This document shows, piece by piece, positions 45,775 through 55,386 of a DNA stretch of 64,000 nt. The notes beneath the pieces are model-generated. The model worked only from the letters and a program-made list of their open reading frames with translations, was not told where the DNA came from and did no database searches. The stretch comes from Dipteronia dyeriana. Its lineage: Eukaryota; Streptophyta; Magnoliopsida; Sapindales; Sapindaceae. Where the stretch lies: assembly GCA_032871835.1 (NCBI GenBank), contig CM065299.1, forward strand, positions 78,456,204-78,520,203, in the 5' to 3' direction. The stretch's first letter is position 1. Every line of letters begins with the position of its first letter. A program made the position numbers and the translations under genes.

Positions 45775-46300
45775 GAAATATCTGGCTCATAATTGAAAGC
45801 TTGTAACTGGTCAATCAACTCATGAAGACTTGAAGCAGAGATAAAGATTTTTCAGATTGAATGTGGAATGTAATAATTTTTCAGAGCATGATCAAGAAAT
45901 GAAAGCAAACCATTATAAAATTTATTAACATTCAACAAACTGATGGGTTTCTCATGGATTTGTAGTTGCGCCCAGGATGCCATTGTAAAGATTTCTTCTA
46001 AGGTTCCAAAACCACCTGGCAAAGCTATAAACGCATCAGCATGATGTAACATAGCAGTCAATCTTTCAGCCAGACCTAAAACAACTACGTTTGTCTTTCC
46101 GATGATGTCTGCTGCGACCATAGGTTTTGGGACAATACCCAGAAATTGACTACCTCCATCTTGTGCAGCTCGTGAAACACAACCAATTAATCCCAAGTTA
46201 CCTCCTCCATACACTAGGTGTATTTTTCGCTTAGCCAAAACCTTACCAAAATGAGTTGCAGCCTCAACAAACTCTCTGTATTTATAGATCCTGAAAAGGT
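45775..46300 (-). pseudogene. LOG: E1 LOG-family cytokinin riboside monophosphate phosphoribohydrolase, truncated
   Basis: LOG enzymes release active cytokinin bases from their riboside 5'-monophosphates in plant cytosol and nucleus. This copy starts at KYREFVEAATHF, without the first ~22 codons of the E2 copy (ATG, start of the Rossmann fold). It keeps the glycine-rich HLVYGGGNLGLIG, then HADAFIALPGGFGTLEE (the family hallmark PGGxGTxxE), SWAQLQIHEKP and LLNVNKFYNGLLSFLDHA. A TGA replaces an Arg codon at 45852-45854; sequence homologous to the C-terminus continues to about 45775. A few codons after IIGKTN are also lost relative to E2. There are no introns, so it derives from a spliced mRNA. 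It lies between the third ORF and the 3' LTR, on the element's coding strand. Confidence 0.9.
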
Positions 46301-46448
46301 AACACAATGATACACCTATATGTATAGAGCGGCGTATTTGTCAATGATATTAGATCCAAATGGCTCAAAAATCAAAAGTAAATAACAATAATTACAAAAG
46401 ACATTAAATGCAAAAGGAAAAAGATAATAAAAACAAAAGGGTATTTAC
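46291..46448 (-). other. Candidate intron between third ORF and LOG in E1
   Basis: On the minus strand a GTAAAT donor follows CTACCA at 46448, and a good acceptor ACCTTTTCAG ends at 46291, directly before the LOG remnant. In E2 the equivalent acceptor reads TCTTTGCGG and has lost its AG. Removal would bring LOG close to the third ORF's 3' end. Prediction only. Confidence 0.4.
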
Positions 46449-46511
46449 TGGTAGTTATGATTGGTTCACATCTTCCTCTGGTTTTACGTCCAGAAACGGC
46501 TTCAACGCCCT

Positions 46512-47060
46512 TTATGGGTCAGGGATATGCTTTCCATCCAATTTTCTTATAAATTGGCAAACAGTGTATTTTAAAGTCAGATTCCCAAGATTATATTGTG
46601 CATGTTCTTTTTGAAATTGTGGCCATAATCGGTCAATTTCCATTTGCACATATCCACTAGGATGTGCATCAAGAGTCGTTAGGTTATACAATGACTCCGT
46701 ATGCAAACCATGCCTAATGAATAAAATTTTATCTTTCCGATTATTAGACATCATTCCTAAAGAACGACAACGTGTGTTGCAAGTTTTACGTGCACATTTG
46801 TGACAAGTAACCCCTAACTTCTTAGCTCCTTATTTTTTTACAAGGTTACTTCTTCCAAAACAAGGCATGTAAGATATAAATGAATCAGCAGACTCAACTG
46901 CTAGACGTACCTTAGCTTCGATCAACCAGCGAATTTCAACAGGAATTTTGTTTATTATCAGTAAGCGTAATCTTTCGGAACGTGCTTCGTAAATTTTTTT
47001 CAGAGCATTTTGGGGCAACGATGGAAAATGTTTTCGCAGGTTTGTGAAAATTTCGTCCAT
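46512..47060 (-). pseudogene. E1 third ORF, unrecognised, Cys-rich centre
   Basis: 182 codons from MDEIFTNLRKHFPSLPQ to a stop after KLDGKHIPDP, with one internal TAA near 46830. The first part is basic and helical in character (KIYEARSERLRLLIINKIP, WLIEAKVRLAVESADSF). The centre has CHKCARKTCNTRC, a C-x2-C-x4-C-x3-C pattern that might bind zinc. The last part includes ILFIRHGLHTESLYNL and IDRLWPQFQKEHAQY. I do not recognise the family. No signal peptide or clear membrane segment is seen, so it does not resemble Athila env-like ORFs. E2 carries a homologue at 58951-59524. A short intron upstream suggests expression from spliced RNA. Confidence 0.7.
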
Positions 47061-47195
47061 GCCTTGTTTTGGGGATCAGTTATTTAGGAAACTGAATTAA
47101 ACCGACTTGAATTGTCACAGAGTACCGTTATCTGCCACTTAACCGGGGTTATATAGCAAAACACACCATGCAAAAACTGAACCTAGAAATTAATC

Positions 47196-47286
47196 CTGCA
47201 AAAATTCAAAACGTAAAAGAGAACAAAAACAAAAATAATAATTGCAAACACAAATAAAGTCAAAAGAAAAAGATTTGTTTACTCAC
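47196..47286 (-). other. Candidate 91-base intron at the end of E1 pol
   Basis: The donor AAAG|GTGAGT (47286) overlaps the pol stop codon. The acceptor is TTTTTGCAG|GATTAA (ending 47196), preceded by a T-rich stretch typical of plant introns. The third-ORF start codon at 47060 is the next conserved coding start. Splicing would remove the pol stop and leader, fitting production of a subgenomic RNA. Confidence 0.5.
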
Positions 47287-48407
47287 CTTTGTAACAAGGG
47301 TCAAAAAGTACGGCAAAGTCTTTTTGAAAATTTGTATTTTCTAAGAATGGTTTCACACGTTGTCCATTTACTTTAAACACATTACCATTCCTTGGATTCT
47401 CAATGTTAAGGGCACCAAATGGATACACGTGTTTCACAACAAATGGACCACTCCATTTTGATTTCAATTTGCCAGGAAATAAATGAAGTCGAGAATTATA
47501 AATCAAAACCTTTGGACCAACTTAAAATGATCTTCTTAAAATTCATTTGTCATGAAAGGTTTTAGATTTTTCTTTAAGATTTTTTACATTTTCATATGCA
47601 TCATTTCTTAATTCTTCAAGTTCATTTATTTGCAACTTGCGCAATTCACCAGTATCATTTAGGTTAGAATTGAAAGCTTTAATGGCCCAATATGCATTTT
47701 TGTTAAGTTTAACAGGTAAGTGGAAAGGTTTTCCATAAACTAAACGATAAGGAGACGTATTGCAGTGCGGTAATCCCAAAGTGCATCATTTAGTCTAAGA
47801 GACCAATCTTTTCGATCAGGGTTAACCATTTTTGCAAGATATGTTTTATCTCCCTATTTGCTAACTCAACTTGACCACTTGTTTGAGGGTGATATGGTGT
47901 AGCAATTTTGTGTGTGACTCCATATTTCTTCATTAAAGACTCAAAAGGTTTGTTACAAAAGTGCTTGCCTCCATCACTGATAATGGCTCAAGGGATTCCA
48001 AATCGACTCAAAAGATTTTCCTTTAAAAACTTAATCACTGTTTTGTGATCATTATTTCGACAAGGAATTGCCTCAACCCATTTTAACACATAATCAACGA
48101 TAATCAAAATGTACGAAAATCCAAATGACGGTGAAAATGGACCCATAAAATCAATTCCTCAACAATCAAATATTTCAATGACAAGAATGGGGTTTAAAGG
48201 CATCATGTTTCGCTTGGAAATGGATCCTAACTTTTGACAATTTTCGCAGGTTTTACAGAATGCATGTGAGTCTTTAAACAAGGTGGGCCAATAAAATCCA
48301 CACTGTAAGATTTTTGCAGCCGTTTTCTTTGACGAAAAATGACCACCACATGCTTTTGAATGACAAAATTTAATGACGATACTTATCTCATTGCCTGGAA
48401 TACACCG
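47279..48407 (-). pseudogene. E1 integrase
   Basis: Fragments in order: zinc finger (CHSKACGGHFSSKKT, CKTCENCQKLG), core (GIDFMGPF first Asp, [14 protein letters not shown] second Asp, [20 protein letters not shown] with catalytic Glu), [15 protein letters not shown], and a C-terminal region (SRLHLFPGKLKSKWSGPF, VKHVYPFGALNIENP, FKVNGQRVKPFLE), ending DPCYKGE. Several stops and frameshifts occur. The last codons contain the splice donor described above. It would insert the element DNA into chromosomes. Confidence 0.85.
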
Positions 48408-49157
48408 TCAAAAAATTTGATCAGGACAATACTTGAATAAGTACGGGTCATCCCAGTAAAAATGTTTTACCTCGGTCAAAATTTTCTTTTTATCCTTTGC
48501 ATTCCAATCGAGTGGCATCATTCCCTTTTTCTCCTTGATTGTGAGATTGAATTCTTGTAGCAACAAAATCCAACGAATCAATATTGGATTTGCATCCTGT
48601 TTAGACATTAAATACTTGAAAGCAGCGTGATCAGTAAAAACAATGGTTGAAGCACCAATCAAGTATGACCAAAATTTATCCAATGCAAATATCACAAGAA
48701 GTAATTCTTTCTCAGTGGTGGTGTAATTCATTTGTGCACTATTCAAAGTTTTACTTGCGTAATAAATCACAAAAGGCTTACCTTCTCTTCTCTGTCCTAA
48801 GACAGCTCCAACAACAAAATCACTCGCATCACACATCAATTCAAAAGGCAATGACCAATCAGGGGATTGCATGATAGGAGCAGATGTTAAAAGGTCAACT
48901 ATCTTTTTAAACGACTCTCTACACTCTTGTGTCCATTCAAAGTTTGCATCTTTTAATAAGAGGTTACAAAGTGGTTTAGATATGACACTGAAATCTTTAA
49001 TAAACCTCCTATAAAATCCTGCATGTCCTAAAAATGACCGTACATCTTTGACTGTTTGTGGTGATGGTAACTTTGAAATGACTTCAATCTTTACCTTATC
49101 AACCTCGATACCTTTTGATGACACAACATGACCCAAAACAATTCCAGGCGTGGTCAT
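48408..49157 (-). pseudogene. E1 RT thumb and RNase H
   Basis: Open frame of 249 codons: [89 protein letters not shown]. After LTIKEKKG the sequence jumps to MMPLDWNAKDKKKILTEV. Compared with E2 this is a deletion removing the ENIVADHLSDL end of RNase H and the first part of the integrase region. A stop separates it from RT. Confidence 0.88.
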
Positions 49158-49169
49158 ATAATGACACTT

Positions 49170-49754
49170 TTAGCAGTTAAGTACAAGTCCTTTTTCTATG
49201 CAACGTTTCAAGACTCTTTCCAAGTTTATTAGACATTCATCAAAAGAATTCCCAAACACAGTTAAATCATCCATAAAGACCTCTAAACAATGTTCAATCA
49301 TGTCACTAAAAATGCTTAACATGCATCGTTGAAATGTAGCTGGAGCATTACACAAACCAAATGTCATTCTTCTAAATGCAAAGGTTCCAAAAGGACAAGT
49401 GAATGTGGTTTTTTCTTGGTCTTCTAATGCAATGGGAATTTGATAGTATCCTGAATACCCATCAAGAAAGCAGTAGTAGGGATGTCTTGCTACTCTTTCT
49501 AAAATTTGGTCAAGGAATGGAAGGGGAAAATGATCTTTTCTAGTGGCATCATTTAATTTTCTATAATCAATGCACATGCGCCAACTAGATGGAACACGAG
49601 TTGGAATTAACTCACCCTTTTCATTTTTAACAACAGTGATTTTAGATTTTTTTGGCACAACTTGTGTAGGACTCACCCACTTACTATCAGAGATAGGGTA
49701 GATAATTCTCACGTCAAGTAATTTAAGGACTTCAGTCTTAACAACTTCTTTCAT
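49170..49754 (-). pseudogene. E1 reverse transcriptase
   Basis: 194 codons from MKEVVKTEVLKLLDVRIIYP: SKWVSPTQVVPKKS, SSWRMCIDYRKLNDATRKD, CFLDGYSGYYQIPIALEDQ, TFGLCNAPATFQRCM and the catalytic VFMDDLTVFGNSFDECL (FMDD form of the YxDD motif, as commonly seen in Athila elements). All RT core motifs are readable. A stop after LVLNC interrupts the polyprotein. Confidence 0.9.
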
Positions 49755-50074
49755 CTATGGGTTAAGTATTTTTTGGGGTTGTCGATATGTTTTAGCATTT
49801 TCCTCTAAATTTATTCGATGTGAACAAATCAAAGGGTTAATACCTTTCAAATCTTTCAAAGTCCAACCAATTGCATTCTTATTTATCTTTAAACATATAA
49901 CAACTTACCGTCTTGCTCTTCTGTGAGGTTAGAAGAGATTACCACTGGGTAGGTCTGGTTGTCTCTAAGGTAAGTATATTTAAGTCCTTCTGGTAAGGGC
50001 TTCAAATCCAGTTGAAGTGCTTTTTCTTCTGACACGTCATCTTTCTGTTCCAATTCTTCAAAATCTAAAGTGTC

Positions 50075-50710
50075 TCATTCTTCTTCGATAACTTGCAAAC
50101 AATCATCAAGATGTGAATGCATGCTTGACTCAGGTGAATTGATCAAACAAATTTCAGATGAGTTAAAAGAATCCTTTTGAACATGATCTTTAACAATAGT
50201 TTCAATAATGTCTACATCAACATCTTCATTTTCATCATCAAATGGTTCCTTAGACATGTTGAAAACATTAAGCTTAATTTCCATATTTCCAAAAGACAAG
50301 CTCATTATTCCATTCCTGCAATTAATCAAGGCATTAGCAGTAGCTAAAAATGGTCGGCCCAATATAACAGGAATTGATTTTTGCTCATTAACAACAGGTT
50401 GTGCTTCCAAGACAATAAAATCTACTTGGTAGATAAATTTATCGACTTGTACTAACACATCTTCCACTATTCTTTTTGGTATTTTAATTGACCTATCAGC
50501 AAGACAAAGTGTGGTTGAAGTCAGCTTTAATTCACCAAGTTTAAGTCGATGATAAAATGAGTATGTGAGCAAATTTACACTAGCACCTTGGTCAAGTAAA
50601 GCATGCTCAATTTTATAGTTACCAATTGTGCAGAAAATAGTGGGACAACCATGATCTTTATATTTCAAAACATTTTTATTGGAAAGAATGGAACTTACCT
50701 GTTCAACCAT
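50075..50710 (-). pseudogene. E1 aspartic protease and linker
   Basis: 211 codons. The protease starts with CPTIFCTIGNYKIEHALLD, whose active site reads LLDQGASVNLL. The LLDxGAS form without a DSG/DTG is a known feature of this lineage. Then LADRSIKIPKRIVEDVLVQ, VDFIVLEAQ and IPVILGRPFLATANALINC, followed by an acidic linker to about 50075. The stretch 49755-50074 continues the linker (EGLKYTYL, YPVVISSNL) with stops. Confidence 0.88.
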
Positions 50711-50728
50711 AAAGGCTTTCTTTCTTAC

Positions 50729-51187
50729 CTAATGCTTCCTTTTCACAGTGTACAGATCCTTCAAAAATTTGGCATAGGAAGGTACCTGTTTGATTGCGTC
50801 CAACAAAAGGATATTGATCTTTATCTGTTTGAAATTTTCAAAAATCTTTAGGGGATGCTTCGATTTCTGTGAATTTTTAAGAGCATGAGGATATGAGAGT
50901 GTAGGTGGGGATTCAATTATTTCTTCGTCAACAGTGGTTTCATCAACCCCTTCCTTACCCTTGGAAAATGACTCATCGTCATTTTTACCAAATTCAAGAA
51001 TAGGTTTTTCGATGACCTTACCACTGCGAAGAGTGATAATTGATTTGACTTGATCTGGACGTTGGTTATTGTCATAGGAACTTGACTGACTCTTGGGATT
51101 TGGTTGTGGTTGAGATGGAAACTTACATTTTTCGTGTGTGGTGAGTGAATAAGCAATCTTTGCCAAAGTATCTTTAACATCTATCAA
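50729..51187 (-). pseudogene. E1 gag-protease linker
   Basis: 152 codons with a Pro/Gln/Ser-rich part (PSQPQPNPKSQSSSY), ITLRSGKVIEKPILE, an acidic stretch (EGVDETTVDEEIIES) and FLKDLYTVKRKH. Conserved with E2 35200-35690. One stop separates it from the protease. Confidence 0.8.
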
Positions 51188-51307
51188 GGTTTGTGCAATT
51201 TGGCTGTTAATGGATTCTTGCTTCTAAATGAATGAGTGTAAAGTGTCTTCAAGGTTTTTCCTAGATGGTGGGACATAAGGTGCATAACTTTGAGGGTTTC
51301 GGAAATT

Positions 51308-52564
51308 CTAGTGTGTTTGTGGATGTGATGGACCTGGTGGTTGTGAAGACTGGGCTTGATTGTTGTTCCTCAAATTAAAGTTTGGATGATTTCTCCAATC
51401 AAGATTGTAGGTTTGTGAATATGGGTTGGAATTTGGCTTGTTGAAAGCGTGCAAAGCATTGGCTTGTTCATGAAGGCAGTCTTTTAAAGCTGGTAAAGTT
51501 GGGCAACTATGAGTGATATGATCATCAAAATCACATACATGGCATGCAATTTCTTGTACAAATTTTACTTGTTCACTCTTTTTAGTTCCTAAAGCTTCAA
51601 CTTTCCTACCTAGGGATACGAATCTAGCTTGAAGGTCATGATCTTCCTTAAGATTGTAAATGCCTCCACTAGATGGAGATGGTTGTGGTTTGCTCATGGA
51701 CTCATAGGAACCAATGGTGTCCCAATTTTGAGCACTATTGGCAATATGGTCAAAGTATTCAAGTGCTTCTTCAGGATTTTTGTCACTGAACTCCCCATTA
51801 CACACCATTTCCATGACTTGTCTACTTTGGGGTGTGAGTCCCTCATAGAAATGTGACACTATCCTCCATGTTTCAAAACCGTGATATGGACAGACATTTA
51901 ACAACTCTTTGAACCTATCCCAACATTGGTAAAGTGTTTCCCCAGGTTTTTGGGCAAATGAAGTGATTTGCCGCTTAAGAGAGTTTGTTCTATGAGGTGG
52001 AAAAAAATTCTTTAAGAACTGTTGTTGCATGTCATTCCAAGTTTGGATTGATCCTGACCTAAGATTTTGTAACCAAGTTTTAACTTTTTCTTTTAAGGAA
52101 AAAGGGAAAAACTTAAGCCTGATTATACCCATGCTAACATTTTGGTCAGTACAAGTGTTACAGACTTCCTCAAACTCCCTAAGATGCAAATATGGGTTTT
52201 CAGATTCAAGACCGTGAAAATTGGGTAAAAGCTGAATGATTCCCGGTTTAAAATTAAAGTGTCTTGCATTTGGTGGGAAAGCTATACATGAAGGTGCTCC
52301 AGTATCTGTGGGGTTCATGTAGTCTCTAAGAGTTCTAGGTGGATTTAGGTTAATGTGTTGGTCATGGTTAACATAAGGTGGATGGTTGTTGTGTTGAGAT
52401 ATGTTGTCAAGGTTGTCTAAAAGGTTCTCGACTTGGTTTCCTGCTGGATGTCTAAGTGGGTTTTCAGCCATGTTGTTGGTGAATTCAGCCATGTTGTTGG
52501 TGAATGTGGGTGATTGTGATTTTCTAATTAATCTACCACTAGATGTTTGAGACCAATGTCTCAT
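51308..52564 (-). CDS. E1 gag polyprotein
   Basis: Open for 418 codons. An Asn-rich N-terminus with a repeated AEFTNNMAE block precedes RTLRDYMNPTDTGAPSCI, FKPGIIQLLPNFHGLESENP and HLREFEEVCNT. The gag core follows (IRLKFFPFSLKEKVKTWLQN, WNDMQQQFLKNFFPPHRT, KPGETLYQCWDRFKELL, HGFETWRIVSHFYEGL), then the knuckle CHVCDFDDHITHSC (CX2CX4HX4C; ~338-351) and an Asn/Gln-rich tail. This is a typical Athila-type gag. It would form the virus-like particle and bind element RNA. A stop at 51308 separates it from the linker. Confidence 0.9.
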   Translation of the reverse strand: MRHWSQTSSGRLIRKSQSPTFTNNMAEFTNNMAENPLRHPAGNQVENLLDNLDNISQHNNHPPYVNHDQHINLNPPRTLRDYMNPTDTGAPSCIAFPPNARHFNFKPGIIQLLPNFHGLESENPYLHLREFEEVCNTCTDQNVSMGIIRLKFFPFSLKEKVKTWLQNLRSGSIQTWNDMQQQFLKNFFPPHRTNSLKRQITSFAQKPGETLYQCWDRFKELLNVCPYHGFETWRIVSHFYEGLTPQSRQVMEMVCNGEFSDKNPEEALEYFDHIANSAQNWDTIGSYESMSKPQPSPSSGGIYNLKEDHDLQARFVSLGRKVEALGTKKSEQVKFVQEIACHVCDFDDHITHSCPTLPALKDCLHEQANALHAFNKPNSNPYSQTYNLDWRNHPNFNLRNNNQAQSSQPPGPSHPQTH

Positions 52565-53014
52565 GCAAATTTAATGAGGGTTCATGGAGGTGAAATACAC
52601 AAAAATAAAGAAAATAAAAGAAAAAGTGATAAAAATAACAAGATGCAAAATTCTAGGGGTGTAAATGTAAATATACACAAGTGTTAGGGTAAAAGTGCAA
52701 ATAATTATAAATATAGGGAATGAAGTGAAAATGCAATAATTACAGGGACTGATACGTAAAAATGAAAAATAAAATGACCTATATACAAATGCAAACTAGA
52801 TCTAAGCTAAAATGCAAATAAAAAGTTGAACGACTAAAATGCAAAAATGTGATTAATGATTACAAGTGTTTTTTTTTTAAGTGGATGAAGTTTATGATTG
52901 AGATGAGTGATGCAAAACTGAATACAAAATAAGAACAAATAAGATAGAAAAAAATAGCAAAACTAAAATAAAATTAAAAATAAATTACTTATACAAAGAA
53001 AAGACGGACTTATC
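52565..53014 (-). other. E1 leader
   Basis: About 450 bases of AT-rich non-coding leader between primer site and gag, with poly-A-like stretches. No open frame of note. Confidence 0.8.
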
Positions 53015-53032
53015 TCTCCGGCAACGGCGCCA
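53015..53032 (-). promoter_or_regulatory. E1 primer-binding site
   Basis: The minus strand reads TGGCGCCGTTGCCGGAGA, the conserved Athila-type primer site. It starts six bases from the LTR edge. Confidence 0.9.
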
Positions 53033-53038
53033 AAAACC

Positions 53039-55381
53039 TGACACGTCTTAAAGGAGTGTTCCTACTCTCAAGTATAAGAGTGTCATAGTAATAAATTAAC
53101 CGGTAAGACCGGGTTGAACCACAAGGAGATTGTTCACTAGTCCTTGTAGAATTAATTATCTAGATTAATTACTAAGCTTGTTATAAAATGTAAATCAATT
53201 AAACTTAAAACTGGGGCTAAGAGATCCACTGTTGGTAATTCAAATATGATCAAATTATTAATATTTAGTCCAGATTAATGGGAGGGTATTCCACTCCACT
53301 GAACACTCTCTGATAGATGTGGGTAAAAGTACCCACTGTGCTAAACAACATCTGTCTGTCTACAGTGAGTCAAAACTACACAAAGATCAGAGGAGATAAA
53401 CCACTCTCTAATAGATATGGGTAAAAGTACTCACTATGCTAGACAATATCTGTCTGTCTACAGTGAGTCAAAAACTCCACAAAGATCAAGGGGGAGAAAC
53501 AACTCTTTGATAAATATAGGTAAAAGTACTCATTGTGCTAGACAATATTTGTCTGTCTACAGTGAGTCAAAAACTCCACAAAGATCAGAGAGGAGAAAGT
53601 AAAAAAATAATAAACTTACCATAATTGGATCATATTTTCCATACCAACAGTATCACCTTTGGCCCCAGCTATATAAAATTAGCCAGACATAATTTAACTA
53701 GAAAATAACTATTTTATTTAAACTGAGAATTTGAGAACAAAAGAGAAAGAATTTCACAAATCTAATATCAGATTTGGATTCAGAATATGGAATTTAAGGG
53801 GGAGAGGCCCTATTTATACAAAATACGGATGAAAATTGACCATCGGATGAATTTAGAATGGAGCCTCCAGATTTCACCACATCATCAGTGAATAGTGAAC
53901 AGTGAACAGTAAACGCATCCGTGAAGTGAATAGTGAATAGTGAACAGTGCACCGGCTTCTAGAATATTATTCTCTGCAGCACGTGTACGGTGCACTCACA
54001 ATTTAGGCCAATAGAAATGTGCCACATCATCGGTCAATAATATTCTAGAAAGTCAACTATGAACAATGCACCAACTTCTAGAATGTGATTCTTTGCAGCC
54101 ACGTGTACGGTGCACTCGCAGTTTGGGCCAATAGGAGTGTGCCACGTTATCAGGAATAGTGAAAATCAATTGTGAACAGTGAAAGTCAACTATGATCAGT
54201 GAAAGTCAACTATGATCAGTGAATAGTCAAAATAACAAAAATGCCCTTCGTGGTCTTCCTAAGGTTTTTGACGTTCTAAACTTAAAAACGATGTTTGTTT
54301 TGCTATCTAACTTCTCCATAATTCTGAATTGATCCAATTATCTCTGAAATACAAGGAAAAATACTATGGGTGGGCACCAACCCGACTAGGTTGGGTTGGG
54401 TTGCTCTTAAGATTGGGTTGGGTTGGGTTGGGTTAATAAAATATAACCCAACCCAACCCGACAACCCGATAAAATTAATAAAAAAAATTAAATAATTTTA
54501 TTTACTATTAGATTTATTATGAAATCTCAAATTTTTAAAAATATTAAAAATTTACTCATACACCATTTATAATATTTTAAATGGCAAATAAAAGTACATA
54601 ATTTTAAATATTGTATACCGTAATATATAATACATTTATTAAAAATATACGATTATATTAATATATTATCTTCATATTTTGTATTAAATGGCACATCCTG
54701 GATTATACTTTAAAATACTATTTTTTCCTTAGGATTTGATTAATAACTTAGTAGAAAAAGTCTAATAATTGTATATAAACTCAAACTATTATGTTTGTTG
54801 AAATAAATAATAGATTATCCAACAATGGGATATTTAACGAAGTGATTATAATTGTAAAATGGATGGGAGACTTAGATGGAGACTTTCCAAGTTGGATAAA
54901 TTGCTATATTTTAATTTTTTAATTATGTAAGAGATATTTAAACAATTTGTATTATATGTTATGATTTTATTTTGATACTTTTAAGTAATCTAAACTCAAC
55001 GTGATATGATATTATGGTGAAAAATTATTTTAAATTTGAATTTTGATATAACAAAATTTGAATTTAAATATATTTTTTCTATTGGGCTTAAAAAGCCCAA
55101 CCCGATCAACCCAACCCAACCCGACCCGACAAATATTAGGTTGGGTTGGGTTGGGTTAAAATTTACGTTGGGTTGGATTGGGTTGAAAAATTTTCAACCC
55201 AACCCAACCCAACCCAACCCAACCCGAAAACGCCCACCCCTAAAAAATACATTGATTACTACACAACACATTTATTTAAGCGAGCGAACGAAATTATGTC
55301 TAAATTGGGGAATTAATCATATTGGAAGTGTAAAATGATGATATTATCCCTTAGTAAACATACACTTTTCAGTGTTAATGA
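53039..55381 (-). repeat. E1 right (5') LTR with hAT-like insertion
   Basis: Homologous to the left LTR throughout, with three rather than four ~97-base units (53298-53600) and an 878-base insertion at 54365. The right terminus reads TTAATGA instead of TTAATCA, a change in the last bases of the LTR, directly before the ATGTG duplication. Confidence 0.92.
54365..55242. mobile_element. hAT-like non-autonomous DNA element (MITE)
   Basis: The ends TATGGGTGGGC and GCCCACCCCTA form short terminal inverted repeats of the TAGGGGTGGGC type. It is flanked by the identical eight bases AAAAATAC (54357-54364 and 55243-55250), and the other E1 LTR has the empty site. Both subterminal regions hold arrays of GGGTT/AACCC. 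The 600-base middle is AT-rich and shows no transposase, so it would depend on a host hAT transposase. Confidence 0.9.
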
Positions 55382-55386
55382 ATGTG

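Larger units (their letters stand above)
42993..55381 (-). mobile_element. E1: complete Athila-like element with captured LOG and TSD
   Basis: Minus-strand element with two LTRs (right 53039-55381, left 42993-44583), a TGGCGCC-type primer site, gag, protease, RT, RNase H, integrase, a third ORF, a LOG-family gene and a G-run polypurine tract. ATGTG flanks it at 42988-42992 and 55382-55386. It inserted into E2, its own family member, in opposite orientation. Several stops and deletions make it inactive. The right LTR holds a later hAT-like insertion. Confidence 0.93.

Noticed and set aside
54378..54470. GGGTT/AACCC runs as interstitial telomere repeats
   Set aside because: The unit is five bases, not the plant seven-base telomere repeat, occurs in opposite orientation at both ends, and lies within a hAT-like element with TSD.
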